Position numbers and translations under genes: made by a program
Notes under the pieces: generated by a model
Seen by the model: the letters and a program-made list of their open reading frames with translations, nothing else
The model's database searches: none
Told to the model about the DNA's origin: nothing
Part shown: piece by piece, positions 31,343-42,095 of the stretch
Layout: every line of letters starts with the position of its first letter
Numbering within the stretch: the stretch's first letter is position 1
Assembly (NCBI GenBank): GCA_027487385.1
Contig: JAIYDS010000145.1
Location: 1 to 43,000, forward strand
Length of the DNA stretch: 43,000 bases
DNA from: Acetobacteraceae bacterium
GTDB lineage: Bacteria > Pseudomonadota > Alphaproteobacteria > Acetobacterales > Acetobacteraceae
Direction of reading: 5' to 3'

Positions 31343-32545
31343 TTATCCGCGGCGGACCACGTAGTCGCCGGCTTCCAGGGCGGCGACGATGGCGTCGGCC
31401 TGGGCGCGGTCGCGGACTTCGATCATCAGCTCCAGCTCCGCCGTCTGCACGCTGGGCGCGGCGAAGAGGCGCTGGTGGCTGACCTCGATCACATTGCCGC
31501 CCGCCTCCGCCACGCGCGTCGCGATATCGGCCAGCACCCCGGGGCGGTCGGGGATGTCCAGGTGCAGGCGCAGCAGCCGCCCATCGCGCAGCAGGTTGCG
31601 CAGCAGCACATTGGAGAGGATGCGCGGGTCGATATTCCCGCCACAGATCACGGTGCCGACATGCTTGCCCGAGAAACGCTCGGGATAGGTGAGGATGGCG
31701 GCCAGGCCGGCGGCACCGGCGCCCTCCGAGACCACCTTCGCCCCCTCGGCCAGCAGGGCGATGCCCTGCTCCACCGCCCGCTCTGGCACCACGAGGATTT
31801 CCACGCCGAGCTGGCGCAGCATCGTGAGCGGCAATTCGCCCACATCGCGCACCGCGATGCCCTCGGCGATGGTGGGGCCGCCCACCTGCACGGGCTGGCC
31901 CGCCAGGCGTTGGCGCATGGCCTGGTAGCCCTCCACCTCCACGCCGAAGACGGGCAGGCCCGGCCGCAGCGCATGGGCGGCGATGGCGCAGCCCGTGACG
32001 AGGCCGCCGCCGCCGGTCGGGAAGATCAGCGCATCCAGATCCGGCGCATCCTCCAGCATTTCCAGCGCCATGGTGCCCTGGCCGGCGATCACGCCCGGAT
32101 CGTCATAGGGGTGGATGAAGGTCAGCCCCTCTTCCCGCGCCAGGTGATGCGCATGGGCCGCGGCCTCGGCCAGCGTCTCGCCATGCAGCACCACGCGCGC
32201 GCCGAAGCCCTCCGTCCGCAGCACCTTCGTCGCGGGGGTGAAGCGCGGCATCACGATGGTGGAGGCGATGCCGAGCAGCGTCGCATGCCGCGCCACCGCC
32301 TGGGCATGGTTGCCGGCCGACATGGCGATGACGCCCGCCGCACGCTCCCGCGCCGAGAGCAGCGCCAGGCGATTGGCCGCGCCCCGCTCCTTGAAGGCGC
32401 CGGTGGCCTGGAGGTTGTCCAGCTTCAGCGTGACGCGCGTGCCGCAGGCGGCCGAGATCGCGGGATTCTCGATGCTCGGCGTGCGCAGCACACGGCCCTG
32501 GATGCGCGCGGCGGCCGCGCGGATATCCGCCAAGGTCAGGGGCAT
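31343..32545 (-). CDS. ilvA: Threonine ammonia-lyase with C-terminal ACT domain
   Basis: PLP enzyme converting threonine to 2-oxobutanoate and ammonia, the first step towards isoleucine. The 400-residue protein has the PLP lysine K52 in TGAFKERGA, SAGNHAQAVA, and the phosphate-binding PTGGGGLVTG. After about residue 325 a single ACT domain starts (LHLDIPDRPGVLADIATRVA), as in the shorter biosynthetic or catabolic TdcB-like ACT form. It begins 4 nt after greA, so it shares its transcript. No Shine-Dalgarno is evident, consistent with coupling. Confidence 0.93.
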   Translation of the reverse strand: MPLTLADIRAAAARIQGRVLRTPSIENPAISAACGTRVTLKLDNLQATGAFKERGAANRLALLSARERAAGVIAMSAGNHAQAVARHATLLGIASTIVMPRFTPATKVLRTEGFGARVVLHGETLAEAAAHAHHLAREEGLTFIHPYDDPGVIAGQGTMALEMLEDAPDLDALIFPTGGGGLVTGCAIAAHALRPGLPVFGVEVEGYQAMRQRLAGQPVQVGGPTIAEGIAVRDVGELPLTMLRQLGVEILVVPERAVEQGIALLAEGAKVVSEGAGAAGLAAILTYPERFSGKHVGTVICGGNIDPRILSNVLLRNLLRDGRLLRLHLDIPDRPGVLADIATRVAEAGGNVIEVSHQRLFAAPSVQTAELELMIEVRDRAQADAIVAALEAGDYVVRRG

Positions 32546-32549
32546 GGGA

Positions 32550-33023
32550 TCAGTTATAGGCGACGGCGGTGATCTCGACGGCGCGCGCGCCGCCCGGCGT
32601 CGGCACCTCGACGCTGTCACCCACGGTCTTGCCCATCAGCGCCTTGGCGAGCGGCGAGGAGAGCGAGATCGAGCCTGTCTTCATGTCGGCCTCATATTGG
32701 CCGACGATGCGATAGGTCGTCTCCTTCTCGGTCTCTTCATCAATGATGGTCACGCGCGCGCCGAAGCGCACCTGCGAGCCGCTCATCTTGCTGACGTCGA
32801 TCACCTCGACCGAAGGGATGATCGATTCCAACTCCGCCAGCCGCCCTTCGATGAAGGATTGCCGCTCCCGCGCCGCGTGATACTCGGCGTTTTCCGAGAG
32901 GTCGCCATGCGCGCGCGCCTCCGCGATCGCCACGATGATCGCGGGGCGCTCGACGGATTTGAGTTGCTTCAGTTCCTCTTCCAGCTTGGCCAGCCCCTCG
33001 GCGGTCATCGGGAACTTCTGCAC
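32550..33023 (-). CDS. greA: Transcription elongation factor GreA
   Basis: Binds the RNA polymerase secondary channel and stimulates cleavage of backtracked RNA. GTG at 33023 gives a 157-residue protein beginning with the typical [20 protein letters not shown]. Residues 1-75 form the coiled coil with the acidic tip [15 protein letters not shown]; the C-terminal globular domain ends [25 protein letters not shown] is about 9 nt upstream. It follows carB by 104 nt, a gap that contains a hairpin, and sits 4 nt before ilvA. Confidence 0.96.
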   Translation of the reverse strand: MQKFPMTAEGLAKLEEELKQLKSVERPAIIVAIAEARAHGDLSENAEYHAARERQSFIEGRLAELESIIPSVEVIDVSKMSGSQVRFGARVTIIDEETEKETTYRIVGQYEADMKTGSISLSSPLAKALMGKTVGDSVEVPTPGGARAVEITAVAYN

Positions 33024-33055
33024 GGCAGTTTCTTCCTTCGCGGCAACACCTTTCT

Positions 33056-33087
33056 CTCCGGCAACCTCGTTGCGCAAAACGCCGGAG
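33056..33087 (-). other. Hairpin in the carB-greA gap
   Basis: CTCCGGC (33056-33062) and GCCGGAG (33081-33087) form a 7-bp stem; inside it GCAAC-CTC-GTTGC can form a competing hairpin (33061-33073). It lies 33-64 nt upstream of the greA start on the minus strand. No T run follows, so this may be leader structure rather than a terminator. Confidence 0.4.
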
Positions 33088-33127
33088 GGAGAGGGGGAGG
33101 GAGGGGACCTGATCGCCCCCAACCCAG

Positions 33128-36373
<3,246 letters not shown>

Positions 36374-36387
36374 GGGAAACCTCACAG

Positions 36388-36446
36388 ATAAGAAAAAGAT
36401 GAGGGGCTCTGCCCCTCAGACCCCGGCAAGAACCTCAGGTTCTTGC
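36388..36446 (-). terminator. Double-hairpin terminator in the carB leader
   Basis: On the minus strand a perfect 10-1-10 hairpin (GCAAGAACCT-G-AGGTTCTTGC, 36446-36426), the linker CGGGGTCT, then GAGGGGC-AGA-GCCCCTC (36417-36401) followed by ATCTTTTTCTT. This is a good intrinsic terminator. It sits after the small-membrane-protein genes (the last stop, at 36435, is inside the first hairpin) and its T run ends about 15 nt before the carB start. It either ends the upstream operon or controls entry into carB. Confidence 0.7.
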
Positions 36447-36701
36447 ATCTCCGGAGCCTCGGCGGAGCCACAGCAGGACGATCGGCGTCAGCACATGGCC
36501 GGGGAGCCAGAAGACGAACCAGGTGACGAGCCAGGGGGCAGGGATCAGGAGGCTGAGTGCGCCATGCAGCAGGATGAGCGCGCCGGCCGCGGCCAGCACC
36601 GGCACGGCGCCGCTGCGCGTGCGCGAGAGCCGGTTGGTCAGCAGCGTGACGACCAGGCCGGAATAGACCAGCCCCTGCACGATGATGAGGATCTGTTCCA
36701 T
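36435..36701 (-). CDS. Small membrane protein, paralogue of its upstream neighbour
   Basis: An 88-residue hydrophobic protein with about three helices. It resembles the 89-residue protein encoded immediately upstream: both have a YSG motif in helix 1 (GLVYSGLVV here), a conserved HG before helix 2 (LLHGALSLL), and an FW-x-P-x-H-x-L-x-P-x-L-L stretch in the last helix (FWLPGHVLTPIVLL). The stop codon lies in the terminator hairpin. TGATG overlap with the previous gene. No known family comes to mind; function unknown. Confidence 0.72.
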   Translation of the reverse strand: MEQILIIVQGLVYSGLVVTLLTNRLSRTRSGAVPVLAAAGALILLHGALSLLIPAPWLVTWFVFWLPGHVLTPIVLLWLRRGSGDART

Positions 36702-36970
36702 CAGCGCTGGACCCCTTTCGATTCACGCCAGGCCGAATAGAGCAGCGCCGGCAGCAGCAGCAGATGCGGCACGCCCCAGAAGCCCAGCGCCGTCAGCACA
36801 TGCTCGGGCTCCAGGAAGAACATGGTCACGCCATGCACCGTGGCCGAGATGGCAAAGGCGGTGAGGGCCGCGCGCATCGGCGGGAACATCTTCTTCAGCG
36901 CATGCGCCAGCCAGAAGAGCACGCCGCCGGAATAGCCCAGCGCGAAAAGGGCCAGGACAAAGCCGTTCAT
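36701..36970 (-). CDS. Small membrane protein with YSG/HG/FW-PH signature
   Basis: An 89-residue membrane protein with about three helices: ALGYSGGVLFWLAHALK, SATVHGVTMFFL and LGFWGVPHLLLLPALLYSAW. The pattern aligns along its whole length with the downstream 88-residue protein, so the pair looks like a tandem duplication. It shares 4 nt with the upstream gene (ATGA) and 1 nt with the downstream gene. Probably an inner-membrane component working as a hetero-oligomer with its neighbours; this is inference. Confidence 0.75.
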   Translation of the reverse strand: MNGFVLALFALGYSGGVLFWLAHALKKMFPPMRAALTAFAISATVHGVTMFFLEPEHVLTALGFWGVPHLLLLPALLYSAWRESKGVQR

Positions 36971-37230
36971 CGCCCGAATACCTTCTTGCGGTACCAGATC
37001 AACCCGCCCGCGATGGCGTGCGAGAGCGCCACGAGGCCCACGACATAGAGCGCCCCCGTGCCGGGAAACACCAGGTAGAGCAGCAGGCCCATCATCACCA
37101 TGGAGAGGCCCAGCGCCTGCTCCAGCCGCGGCAGCATGAGCCCGAAGGCGGTGGTGGCGATGATGGCCACGAGCGTACAGCCGCCCAGCAGCATCAGCAC
37201 GACCAGAAGCGTGACCAGGATTTCCGCCAT
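36967..37230 (-). CDS. Small membrane protein of unknown function
   Basis: An 87-residue protein with three predicted helices: LVTLLVVLMLLGGCTLVAII, LGLSMVMMGLLLYLV and LYVVGLVALSHAIAGGLIWY, ending in a basic RKKVFGR tail. It does not share the YSG/HG signature of the two downstream small proteins. TGATG overlap with lysE upstream and ATGA overlap with the next gene place it in one translationally coupled cassette of four membrane proteins. I do not recognise a family. Confidence 0.74.
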   Translation of the reverse strand: MAEILVTLLVVLMLLGGCTLVAIIATTAFGLMLPRLEQALGLSMVMMGLLLYLVFPGTGALYVVGLVALSHAIAGGLIWYRKKVFGR

Positions 37231-37877
37231 CAGCCGCGTGCCCCCGAAAAACCCTCGCCAAAGGCGAGCTTGGCTGCGATCAGCGCAAGCGCCGCGCCCA
37301 GCACATAGCGCTGCACGGCGAGCCAGACGGGCCGCGTGCCGAGGAAGCGCGCCGTGCCGGCGGCACCCTTCACCAGGATGGCGTCAAACGCCGTGCAGAC
37401 GATGATCTGCACCGCGCCGAGGATCGCGCCTTGCAGGAAGACATGCCCCGCCGCCGGGTCCAGGAAGGGTGGCAGCACGGCCACATAGAAGAGCGCGACC
37501 TTCGGGTTCAGCGCCGCCGTGGCGAAGCCCACGCTGAACAGCTTGGCGTCGGATTCCGGCGGCAGGCTGCGCGTGGAGAAGAGCGGCTCCGCCCCCGGCC
37601 GCACGCATTGCCAGGCCAGCCAGGCGAGGTAGATGGCGCCGCCGATGCGCAGCGCATCCCAGGCATAGGGCACGGCAAACAGCGCCGCCGTGATCCCCGC
37701 CGCCGCGCAGAGCATGATGGCGAGCGAGCCCGCCTGGCAGCCGGCGAGCGAGACCATCCCCGCCCGCGTCCCCTGCGCCAGCGAGCGGCTGACGAGGTAG
37801 AGCATGTTCGGCCCGGGCGTGAGCGCGAGGCCGAGCGAGAGGGCGGCGAAGACCAGGAGGGTTTCGAGGGAGGGCAT
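37230..37877 (-). CDS. LysE/RhtB family amino acid exporter
   Basis: A 215-residue inner-membrane exporter with about six helices. The family signature is ALTPGPNMLYLVSRSLAQG near residue 20, followed by AALNPKVALFYVAVLPPFLD in the middle. Members export homoserine, threonine, lysine or related compounds; the substrate is not readable. ATG at 37877 overlaps the stop of the upstream 124-residue gene (TGATG). A TTG three bases earlier is less likely. Confidence 0.92.
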   Translation of the reverse strand: MPSLETLLVFAALSLGLALTPGPNMLYLVSRSLAQGTRAGMVSLAGCQAGSLAIMLCAAAGITAALFAVPYAWDALRIGGAIYLAWLAWQCVRPGAEPLFSTRSLPPESDAKLFSVGFATAALNPKVALFYVAVLPPFLDPAAGHVFLQGAILGAVQIIVCTAFDAILVKGAAGTARFLGTRPVWLAVQRYVLGAALALIAAKLAFGEGFSGARG

Positions 37878-38251
37878 CAATCCTCCAGGATCTTGCGCAG
37901 CATCGCTTCGGGCGCCTTCCGCGTCTCGGCAATCGCCCGCTCCAGCTCCTCGATGGCGCGCGTCGTCGGCACGATGCCGCGCCGGCGCACCTCGATCAGC
38001 TCCGCCGTGCTCAGCCGCTCCAGCGCCAATTCCAGCACGTTCATGCCGAATTGCTTGTTCTGGTCGCGCACGGGATGCGGCGAGAGGGCGCCGCGCAGCT
38101 TGTCCAGGGCCTCGCCGTCAATCGGCCAGACATCATCGCGCCAGAGGTGATAGGCGGCGAGCAGCAGGAATTGCTCCGTCTCCAGCAGGGAGAGGGTGCG
38201 ACGCGGCGCATGGAGGGGCGCCTCGATCTGCATGAATTCCGGCAGGGCCAC
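37877..38251 (-). CDS. Hypothetical 124-residue soluble protein
   Basis: Begins at GTG 38251, 4 nt after the SDR stop, and reads on to a stop overlapping the lysE start. It is mostly helical and charged: LLETEQFLLLAAYHLWRDD, MNVLELALERLSTAELIEVR, AIEELERAIAETRKAPEAML. No signal peptide or transmembrane segment. The ATG further in (MQIEAP) is an alternative start. I do not recognise a family; its position between an SDR and an exporter is the only context. Confidence 0.72.
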   Translation of the reverse strand: MALPEFMQIEAPLHAPRRTLSLLETEQFLLLAAYHLWRDDVWPIDGEALDKLRGALSPHPVRDQNKQFGMNVLELALERLSTAELIEVRRRGIVPTTRAIEELERAIAETRKAPEAMLRKILED

Positions 38252-38255
38252 GTCC

Positions 38256-39014
38256 TCATCCCTGGATGGAATAGCCGCCATCCACGGCGATGGAGGTGCC
38301 GGTGATGTAGGAGGCCGCGTCGCTCGCGTAAAAGGCGGCGATGCCCTCGAAATCCTCGGGCGTGCCCCAGCGGCCGGCGGGCGCGCGGGTGCGGACATTC
38401 TCATCGAGCTTGGGCATGTCCAGCCGCGCGCCGCGCGTCAGCGCCGTGTCGATCCAGCCGGGCAGCACGCAATTCACCGTGATGCCATCCTTCGCCCAGG
38501 CCGTGGCCAGCGTCTTGGTCAGCTGCACGACCGCGCCCTTGGAGGAGGAATAGGCCGCATGCAGCGGCATGCCGAAGATGGAAAGCATCGAGCCGTTGTT
38601 GATGATGCGCCCCACGCCGCCCGCCTTCAGATGCGGATAGGCCGCCTGGGCCGCGAACATCGTGCTGGTCAGGTTGGTGTTCAGCACCGTGTGCCAATCC
38701 GCCAGCGTCGTCTCCTCCGGCCGCGAGCGGATATTGGTGCCGGCATTGTTCACGAGGATGTCGAGCCGCCCGAAGGTGGAGACCGTCGCCGCCACCATCG
38801 CCTGGATGGAGTCCGGGCTGGTCACATCGGCACTCACCGCCTCGGCCTTGGCGCCCAGCGCGCGGAGTTCGGCCAGCGCGGCCTCACTCTTCGCCGCATC
38901 GCGCCCGGCCAGCATCACGCTGGCGCCGGCCTTGGCCAGGCCGCGGGCGAAGCCGAGCCCAATGCCGCCATTGCCGCCGGTGACGAGCGCCACGCGCCCC
39001 TTGAGGTCGAACAT
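38256..39014 (-). CDS. Short-chain dehydrogenase/reductase (SDR)
   Basis: A 252-residue NAD(P)-dependent oxidoreductase. The Rossmann loop is TGGNGGIGLG (12-21), the structural motif NNAG is present, and the catalytic Y-x3-K is in AAYSSSKGA with a serine in the preceding NNGSMLS. C-terminal YITGTSIAVDGG is typical of classical SDRs of the FabG/gluconate dehydrogenase kind. Substrate unknown. It starts 20 nt after carA. Confidence 0.93.
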   Translation of the reverse strand: MFDLKGRVALVTGGNGGIGLGFARGLAKAGASVMLAGRDAAKSEAALAELRALGAKAEAVSADVTSPDSIQAMVAATVSTFGRLDILVNNAGTNIRSRPEETTLADWHTVLNTNLTSTMFAAQAAYPHLKAGGVGRIINNGSMLSIFGMPLHAAYSSSKGAVVQLTKTLATAWAKDGITVNCVLPGWIDTALTRGARLDMPKLDENVRTRAPAGRWGTPEDFEGIAAFYASDAASYITGTSIAVDGGYSIQG

Positions 39015-39034
39015 GTCCTGTTTCCTTCCCTGTC

Positions 39035-40402
39035 TCAGGCCTTGGCCTGCGCCATCATCTCCACAAAGCGATGGAACAGGTAGTGGCTGTCGGAGGGCCC
39101 GGGCGAGGCCTCGGGGTGGTATTGCACCGAGAAGCAGCCCGGCCCCGCGATGCCCTCATTCGTGCCGTCGAAGAGGCTCACATGGGTGACGCGCACACCC
39201 TCGGGCAGGGTCTTGGGGTCCACCGCGAAGCCGTGATTCTGGCTGGTGATCTCGACGCGGCCGGTGGCGAGGTCCTGCACCGGCTGGTTGGCACCGCGAT
39301 GCCCGCGCTCTAGCTTGTAGGTCTTGGCGCCCAGCGCCAAAGCCAGCAGCTGGTGGCCGAGGCAGATGCCAAACACCGGCACCTTGGCCGCCAGCACGCC
39401 CTGGATGGCCGGCACGGCATAGACGCCCGTCGCCGCCGGATCGCCCGGGCCGTTCGAAAGAAACACGCCATCCGGTTTCTCCCGCAGGATATCCTCGGCG
39501 GTCGCCGTCGCGGGCAGCACGGTGACGTGGCAGCCGGCATCGGCCAGGCAGCGCAGGATGTTGCGCTTGGCGCCGTAATCCAGCGCCACCACGCGATGCG
39601 CGGGCGCCACCTGCTTGCCGAAGCCCTGGCCCCAGGACCAGCAGCTTTCATCCCAGGTATAGGCTTGGCGGGCGGTGACTTCCTTCGCGAGGTCCATCCC
39701 CTCCAGCCCCGGCCAGGCCTTGGCCTGGGCGAGCAGGGCGGGCACGTCGAAGCGCCCATCGGCCGGGAAGCTGATCACGCCGTTGGGGGCGCCGCCATCG
39801 CGGATGCGCGCCGTCAGCGCCCGGGTGTCGAGGCCGCAAATGCCCGAGACGCCATGCCGCTTCAGCCAATCCTGGAGGTTCAGCGTGGCGCGGTAATTGG
39901 CGGGCTCCGTCACGTCCTGCTTCACGATCCGGCCGCGGGCGACGGGGGTGGCCGCCTCCATATCCTCGGCATTGGTGCCGACGATGCCGATATGCGGAAA
40001 GGTGAAATTGATGATCTGCCCGGCATAGGAGGGGTCGGTCAGCGTTTCCTGATAGCCGGTCAGCCCCGTATTGAAGCAGATCTCGGCCACCTGCGTGCCA
40101 TGCGCGCCGAAGCCCCAGCCCCAATGCACGCTGCCATCATCGAGCACGAGGACGGCGGTGGCACCTTCGGGCGTTTGGTCGGGCATGGTCGTTTCCTGGG
40201 TGTTGGGGGCGGCGCCATTGGGGGCTGTGCTGGTGAGGTCGGAGAGGGCAAGGCCGGTGGCGGCCAGCACGGCGGGCCAATGCTTGGCCGGGATGGCCTT
40301 GGCCTGGCGCCATTTGCGAATGGCCTCGGTGCCGACCTGGCACTGGGCGGCGGCGGCCTCGGCGCCCCCCATGAGGGCTAGGATGTCTTCCACGGTGCGC
40401 AT
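39035..40402 (-). CDS. carA: CarA with an N-terminal helix-turn-helix-like domain
   Basis: Residues 73-455 are a normal carbamoyl-phosphate synthase small subunit (ATAVLVLDDGSVHWGWGFG, then the glutaminase nucleophile in VFGICLGHQLL and the HPEASPGPSD His/Glu pair), which releases ammonia from glutamine to CarB. Residues 1-57 are extra: a compact helical unit with IRKWRQAKAIPAKHWPAVL resembling Cro/YdaS-like helix-turn-helix domains, joined by a polar linker. I recall an NCBI domain name, carph-isopro, for a similar unit, unverified. There is no stop between them. ATG 40402 has no Shine-Dalgarno and lies at a predicted transcription start; ATG 40186 has AGGA 7 nt upstream and gives normal CarA. 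Both forms may be made. Confidence 0.92.
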   Translation of the reverse strand: MRTVEDILALMGGAEAAAAQCQVGTEAIRKWRQAKAIPAKHWPAVLAATGLALSDLTSTAPNGAAPNTQETTMPDQTPEGATAVLVLDDGSVHWGWGFGAHGTQVAEICFNTGLTGYQETLTDPSYAGQIINFTFPHIGIVGTNAEDMEAATPVARGRIVKQDVTEPANYRATLNLQDWLKRHGVSGICGLDTRALTARIRDGGAPNGVISFPADGRFDVPALLAQAKAWPGLEGMDLAKEVTARQAYTWDESCWSWGQGFGKQVAPAHRVVALDYGAKRNILRCLADAGCHVTVLPATATAEDILREKPDGVFLSNGPGDPAATGVYAVPAIQGVLAAKVPVFGICLGHQLLALALGAKTYKLERGHRGANQPVQDLATGRVEITSQNHGFAVDPKTLPEGVRVTHVSLFDGTNEGIAGPGCFSVQYHPEASPGPSDSHYLFHRFVEMMAQAKA

Positions 40403-40409
40403 GGGCTAC

Positions 40410-40438
40410 ACTATGTGGGAAGTGACTTCCCAGGGCAA
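40410..40438 (-). promoter_or_regulatory. Candidate carA promoter with palindromic operator in the spacer
   Basis: On the minus strand TTGCCC (40438-40433) and CATAGT (40415-40410) are separated by exactly 17 nt, and those 17 nt are the perfect inverted repeat TGGGAAGTGACTTCCCA (plus-strand 40416-40432, 8-1-8). The expected start point is the base next to the ATG at 40402. Each hexamer matches four of six consensus bases. A protein on the palindrome would block the promoter. Confidence 0.55.
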
Positions 40439-40455
40439 GGCGAATGCCGCCGCTC

Positions 40456-40480
40456 TGGGAAAAACACTCCCGACTTCCCG
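40456..40480. promoter_or_regulatory. Second, degenerate TGGGAA...ACTTCCC site before yqeY
   Basis: TGGGAA (40456-40461) and ACTTCCC (40473-40479) repeat the half-sites of the carA palindrome 40 nt further on, with a wider 11-nt gap. It lies 17-41 nt upstream of the yqeY start. It could be a weaker or cooperative site for the same regulator. Confidence 0.35.
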
Positions 40481-40496
40481 TGTAAGGATTGGATCC

Positions 40497-40949
40497 ATGG
40501 ACCTTCGTAGCCGTTTCACCACCGAATTGAAAACCGCCATGCTCGCCAAGGATGCCGCCACCACCGGCACGCTGCGCATGATCACCGCCAAGCTGAAGGA
40601 CATGGACATCGCCGCCCGCCCCGGCCCGCCGCTGGAGGAGCCCGCCATCATCGCCATGCTGCGCGGCATGGCGAAGTCCCGCCGCGAATCGGTGGAGCTC
40701 TACCGCCAGGGCAACCGTGAGGAACTCGCCGCCAAGGAGGAGGCCGAGATCGCCGTGATCGAGAGCTTCCTGCCCACCCAGATGGATGATGCAGCACTCG
40801 CCGCCGCCGTGGCTGCGGCGGTGGCCGAGACGGGCGCCACCAGCATCAAGGAGATGGGCAAGGTGATGGCCGTGCTGAAGGCGAAGCACGCGGCCAGCCT
40901 CGACATGGCCAAGGCCGGCCCCGCCGTGAAGGCGGCGCTGGGCGGTTAG
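40497..40949 (+). CDS. GatB/YqeY domain protein
   Basis: A 150-residue protein of the YqeY family, related to the tail of GatB and thought to bind tRNA, though its role is not established. Features are LRSRFTTELKTAMLAKDAA at the start, LRMITAKLKDMDIA, and the C-terminal MGKVMAVLKAKHAASLDM. AAGGA lies 8 nt upstream of the ATG. It is divergent from carA, an arrangement I associate with other alphaproteobacteria. The stop shares 3 bases with that of the convergent amidohydrolase. Confidence 0.92.
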   Translation: MDLRSRFTTELKTAMLAKDAATTGTLRMITAKLKDMDIAARPGPPLEEPAIIAMLRGMAKSRRESVELYRQGNREELAAKEEAEIAVIESFLPTQMDDAALAAAVAAAVAETGATSIKEMGKVMAVLKAKHAASLDMAKAGPAVKAALGG

Positions 40950-41935
40950 GCCCCGATCCCGAAGAAGCCGCGCGCCGTCCCGCTCTCGATGGCCGCGACT
41001 TCCGCGGCCGGGATGCCGGAGGCTTCCAGCGTCGCGCGCGGCGTCTCGTCGCCCATGTCGAAGGGATAGTCGCTGCCCAGCATGATCTGCCCCGGCCCGA
41101 CCAGCTCGAACAACATGCGCAGGAGGCGCGGGTCGAAGATCACCGTGTCGTACCAGAGGCGGTTCAGATAGGCGGAGGGCGCCTCGGCCGTCAGGCGCCG
41201 CAGCTCGGGCCGGCGCTTCCAGGCATGGTCCAGCCGGCCGATCAGGAAGGGCAGGAAGCCCCCGCCATGGACGATCTTCACCCGCAGCCCCGGGTGCCGG
41301 TCCAGCACGCCGCCCAGGATCAGGTGATTGGCCGCGATCACCTCCTCCAGCGGATTGCCGACGGTGTTGCCCATGAAGAAGGTGCCGAGCCGCGCGCCAT
41401 CGGAAAAGCCCAGCGGATGCAGCACCAGCGGCACATCCAGCGCCACCAGCCGGGCATAGAGCGGATCGAGCGCCGGATCGGACAGCTCCATCGCCGCCGC
41501 CCGCGTGTCGATCTGGAAGCCGCGCAGGCCCAGGCTTTCCACCGCATGCGTGGCCTCCGCCACGGCCAGCTCCGGCGCCGTCAGCGGCAGGGTGCCGAGC
41601 GCGGTGAAGAGCGCGGGATGGGCGCGCGCCATCTTCGCCACATGCTCGTTCTGCAGGCGGGAGAGGCGGGCCAGCAGCTCCGGCTCGGCCCAGTAATGCT
41701 GCTGGCCGGGGGCGGGCAGCACCACCTGGTGGGTCACGCCCATCGCCGCCATGTCGGCCTGGCGCGTCGCGACATCATGGAATTTGGGCTGGAGCGAGGG
41801 CCCCTGCGCGCGGTCCGTCGCCGCGCTCTCCGGCGGCATGAAGCGCTGATAGGGGATGAGGGCCAGCTCCGGCCGCCCGGCGACCAGGGGATTCACCTCG
41901 GGGCAAAGCGTGTGGGTGTGGGCGTCGATGATCAT
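40946..41935 (-). CDS. Amidohydrolase family 2 (ACMSD-like) protein
   Basis: A 329-residue TIM-barrel metal enzyme. It starts MIIDAHTHTL, with the H-x-H metal pair at residues 6 and 8, and has VLHPLGF, KIVHGGGFLPFLIGRLDHAW and a metal/catalytic aspartate in MLGSDYPFDMG near the C-terminus. This fits the family of ACMSD and aromatic acid decarboxylases or hydrolases, and the substrate is not readable. Its stop (TAA) overlaps the yqeY stop in the four bases TTAG. Confidence 0.92.
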   Translation of the reverse strand: MIIDAHTHTLCPEVNPLVAGRPELALIPYQRFMPPESAATDRAQGPSLQPKFHDVATRQADMAAMGVTHQVVLPAPGQQHYWAEPELLARLSRLQNEHVAKMARAHPALFTALGTLPLTAPELAVAEATHAVESLGLRGFQIDTRAAAMELSDPALDPLYARLVALDVPLVLHPLGFSDGARLGTFFMGNTVGNPLEEVIAANHLILGGVLDRHPGLRVKIVHGGGFLPFLIGRLDHAWKRRPELRRLTAEAPSAYLNRLWYDTVIFDPRLLRMLFELVGPGQIMLGSDYPFDMGDETPRATLEASGIPAAEVAAIESGTARGFFGIGA

Positions 41936-42095
41936 GGCGGGGTCCTGCTGCGTCCAGCGCCATTGCGCCAGCGCCGCGGCGGAAATGACAAGGGGTGGCC
42001 CGGCGCTTTGACCCTGTGGCCCGGAATGCTAAGGGAACTCCCGCTTGGCTTGGCGAATCGCGCCGCGAGCCGCGCATAGCAAGGGATCGGGAGAG

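Noticed and set aside
40187-40402. A separate small HTH gene followed by a separate carA.
   Set aside because: There is no stop codon between the HTH-like region and CarA, so by sequence they are one frame; the internal start may still make free CarA.
42000-42095. Replication origin near dnaN.
   Set aside because: No clear DnaA boxes or AT-rich unwinding region in the visible 160 nt, and no dnaA or recF in view.
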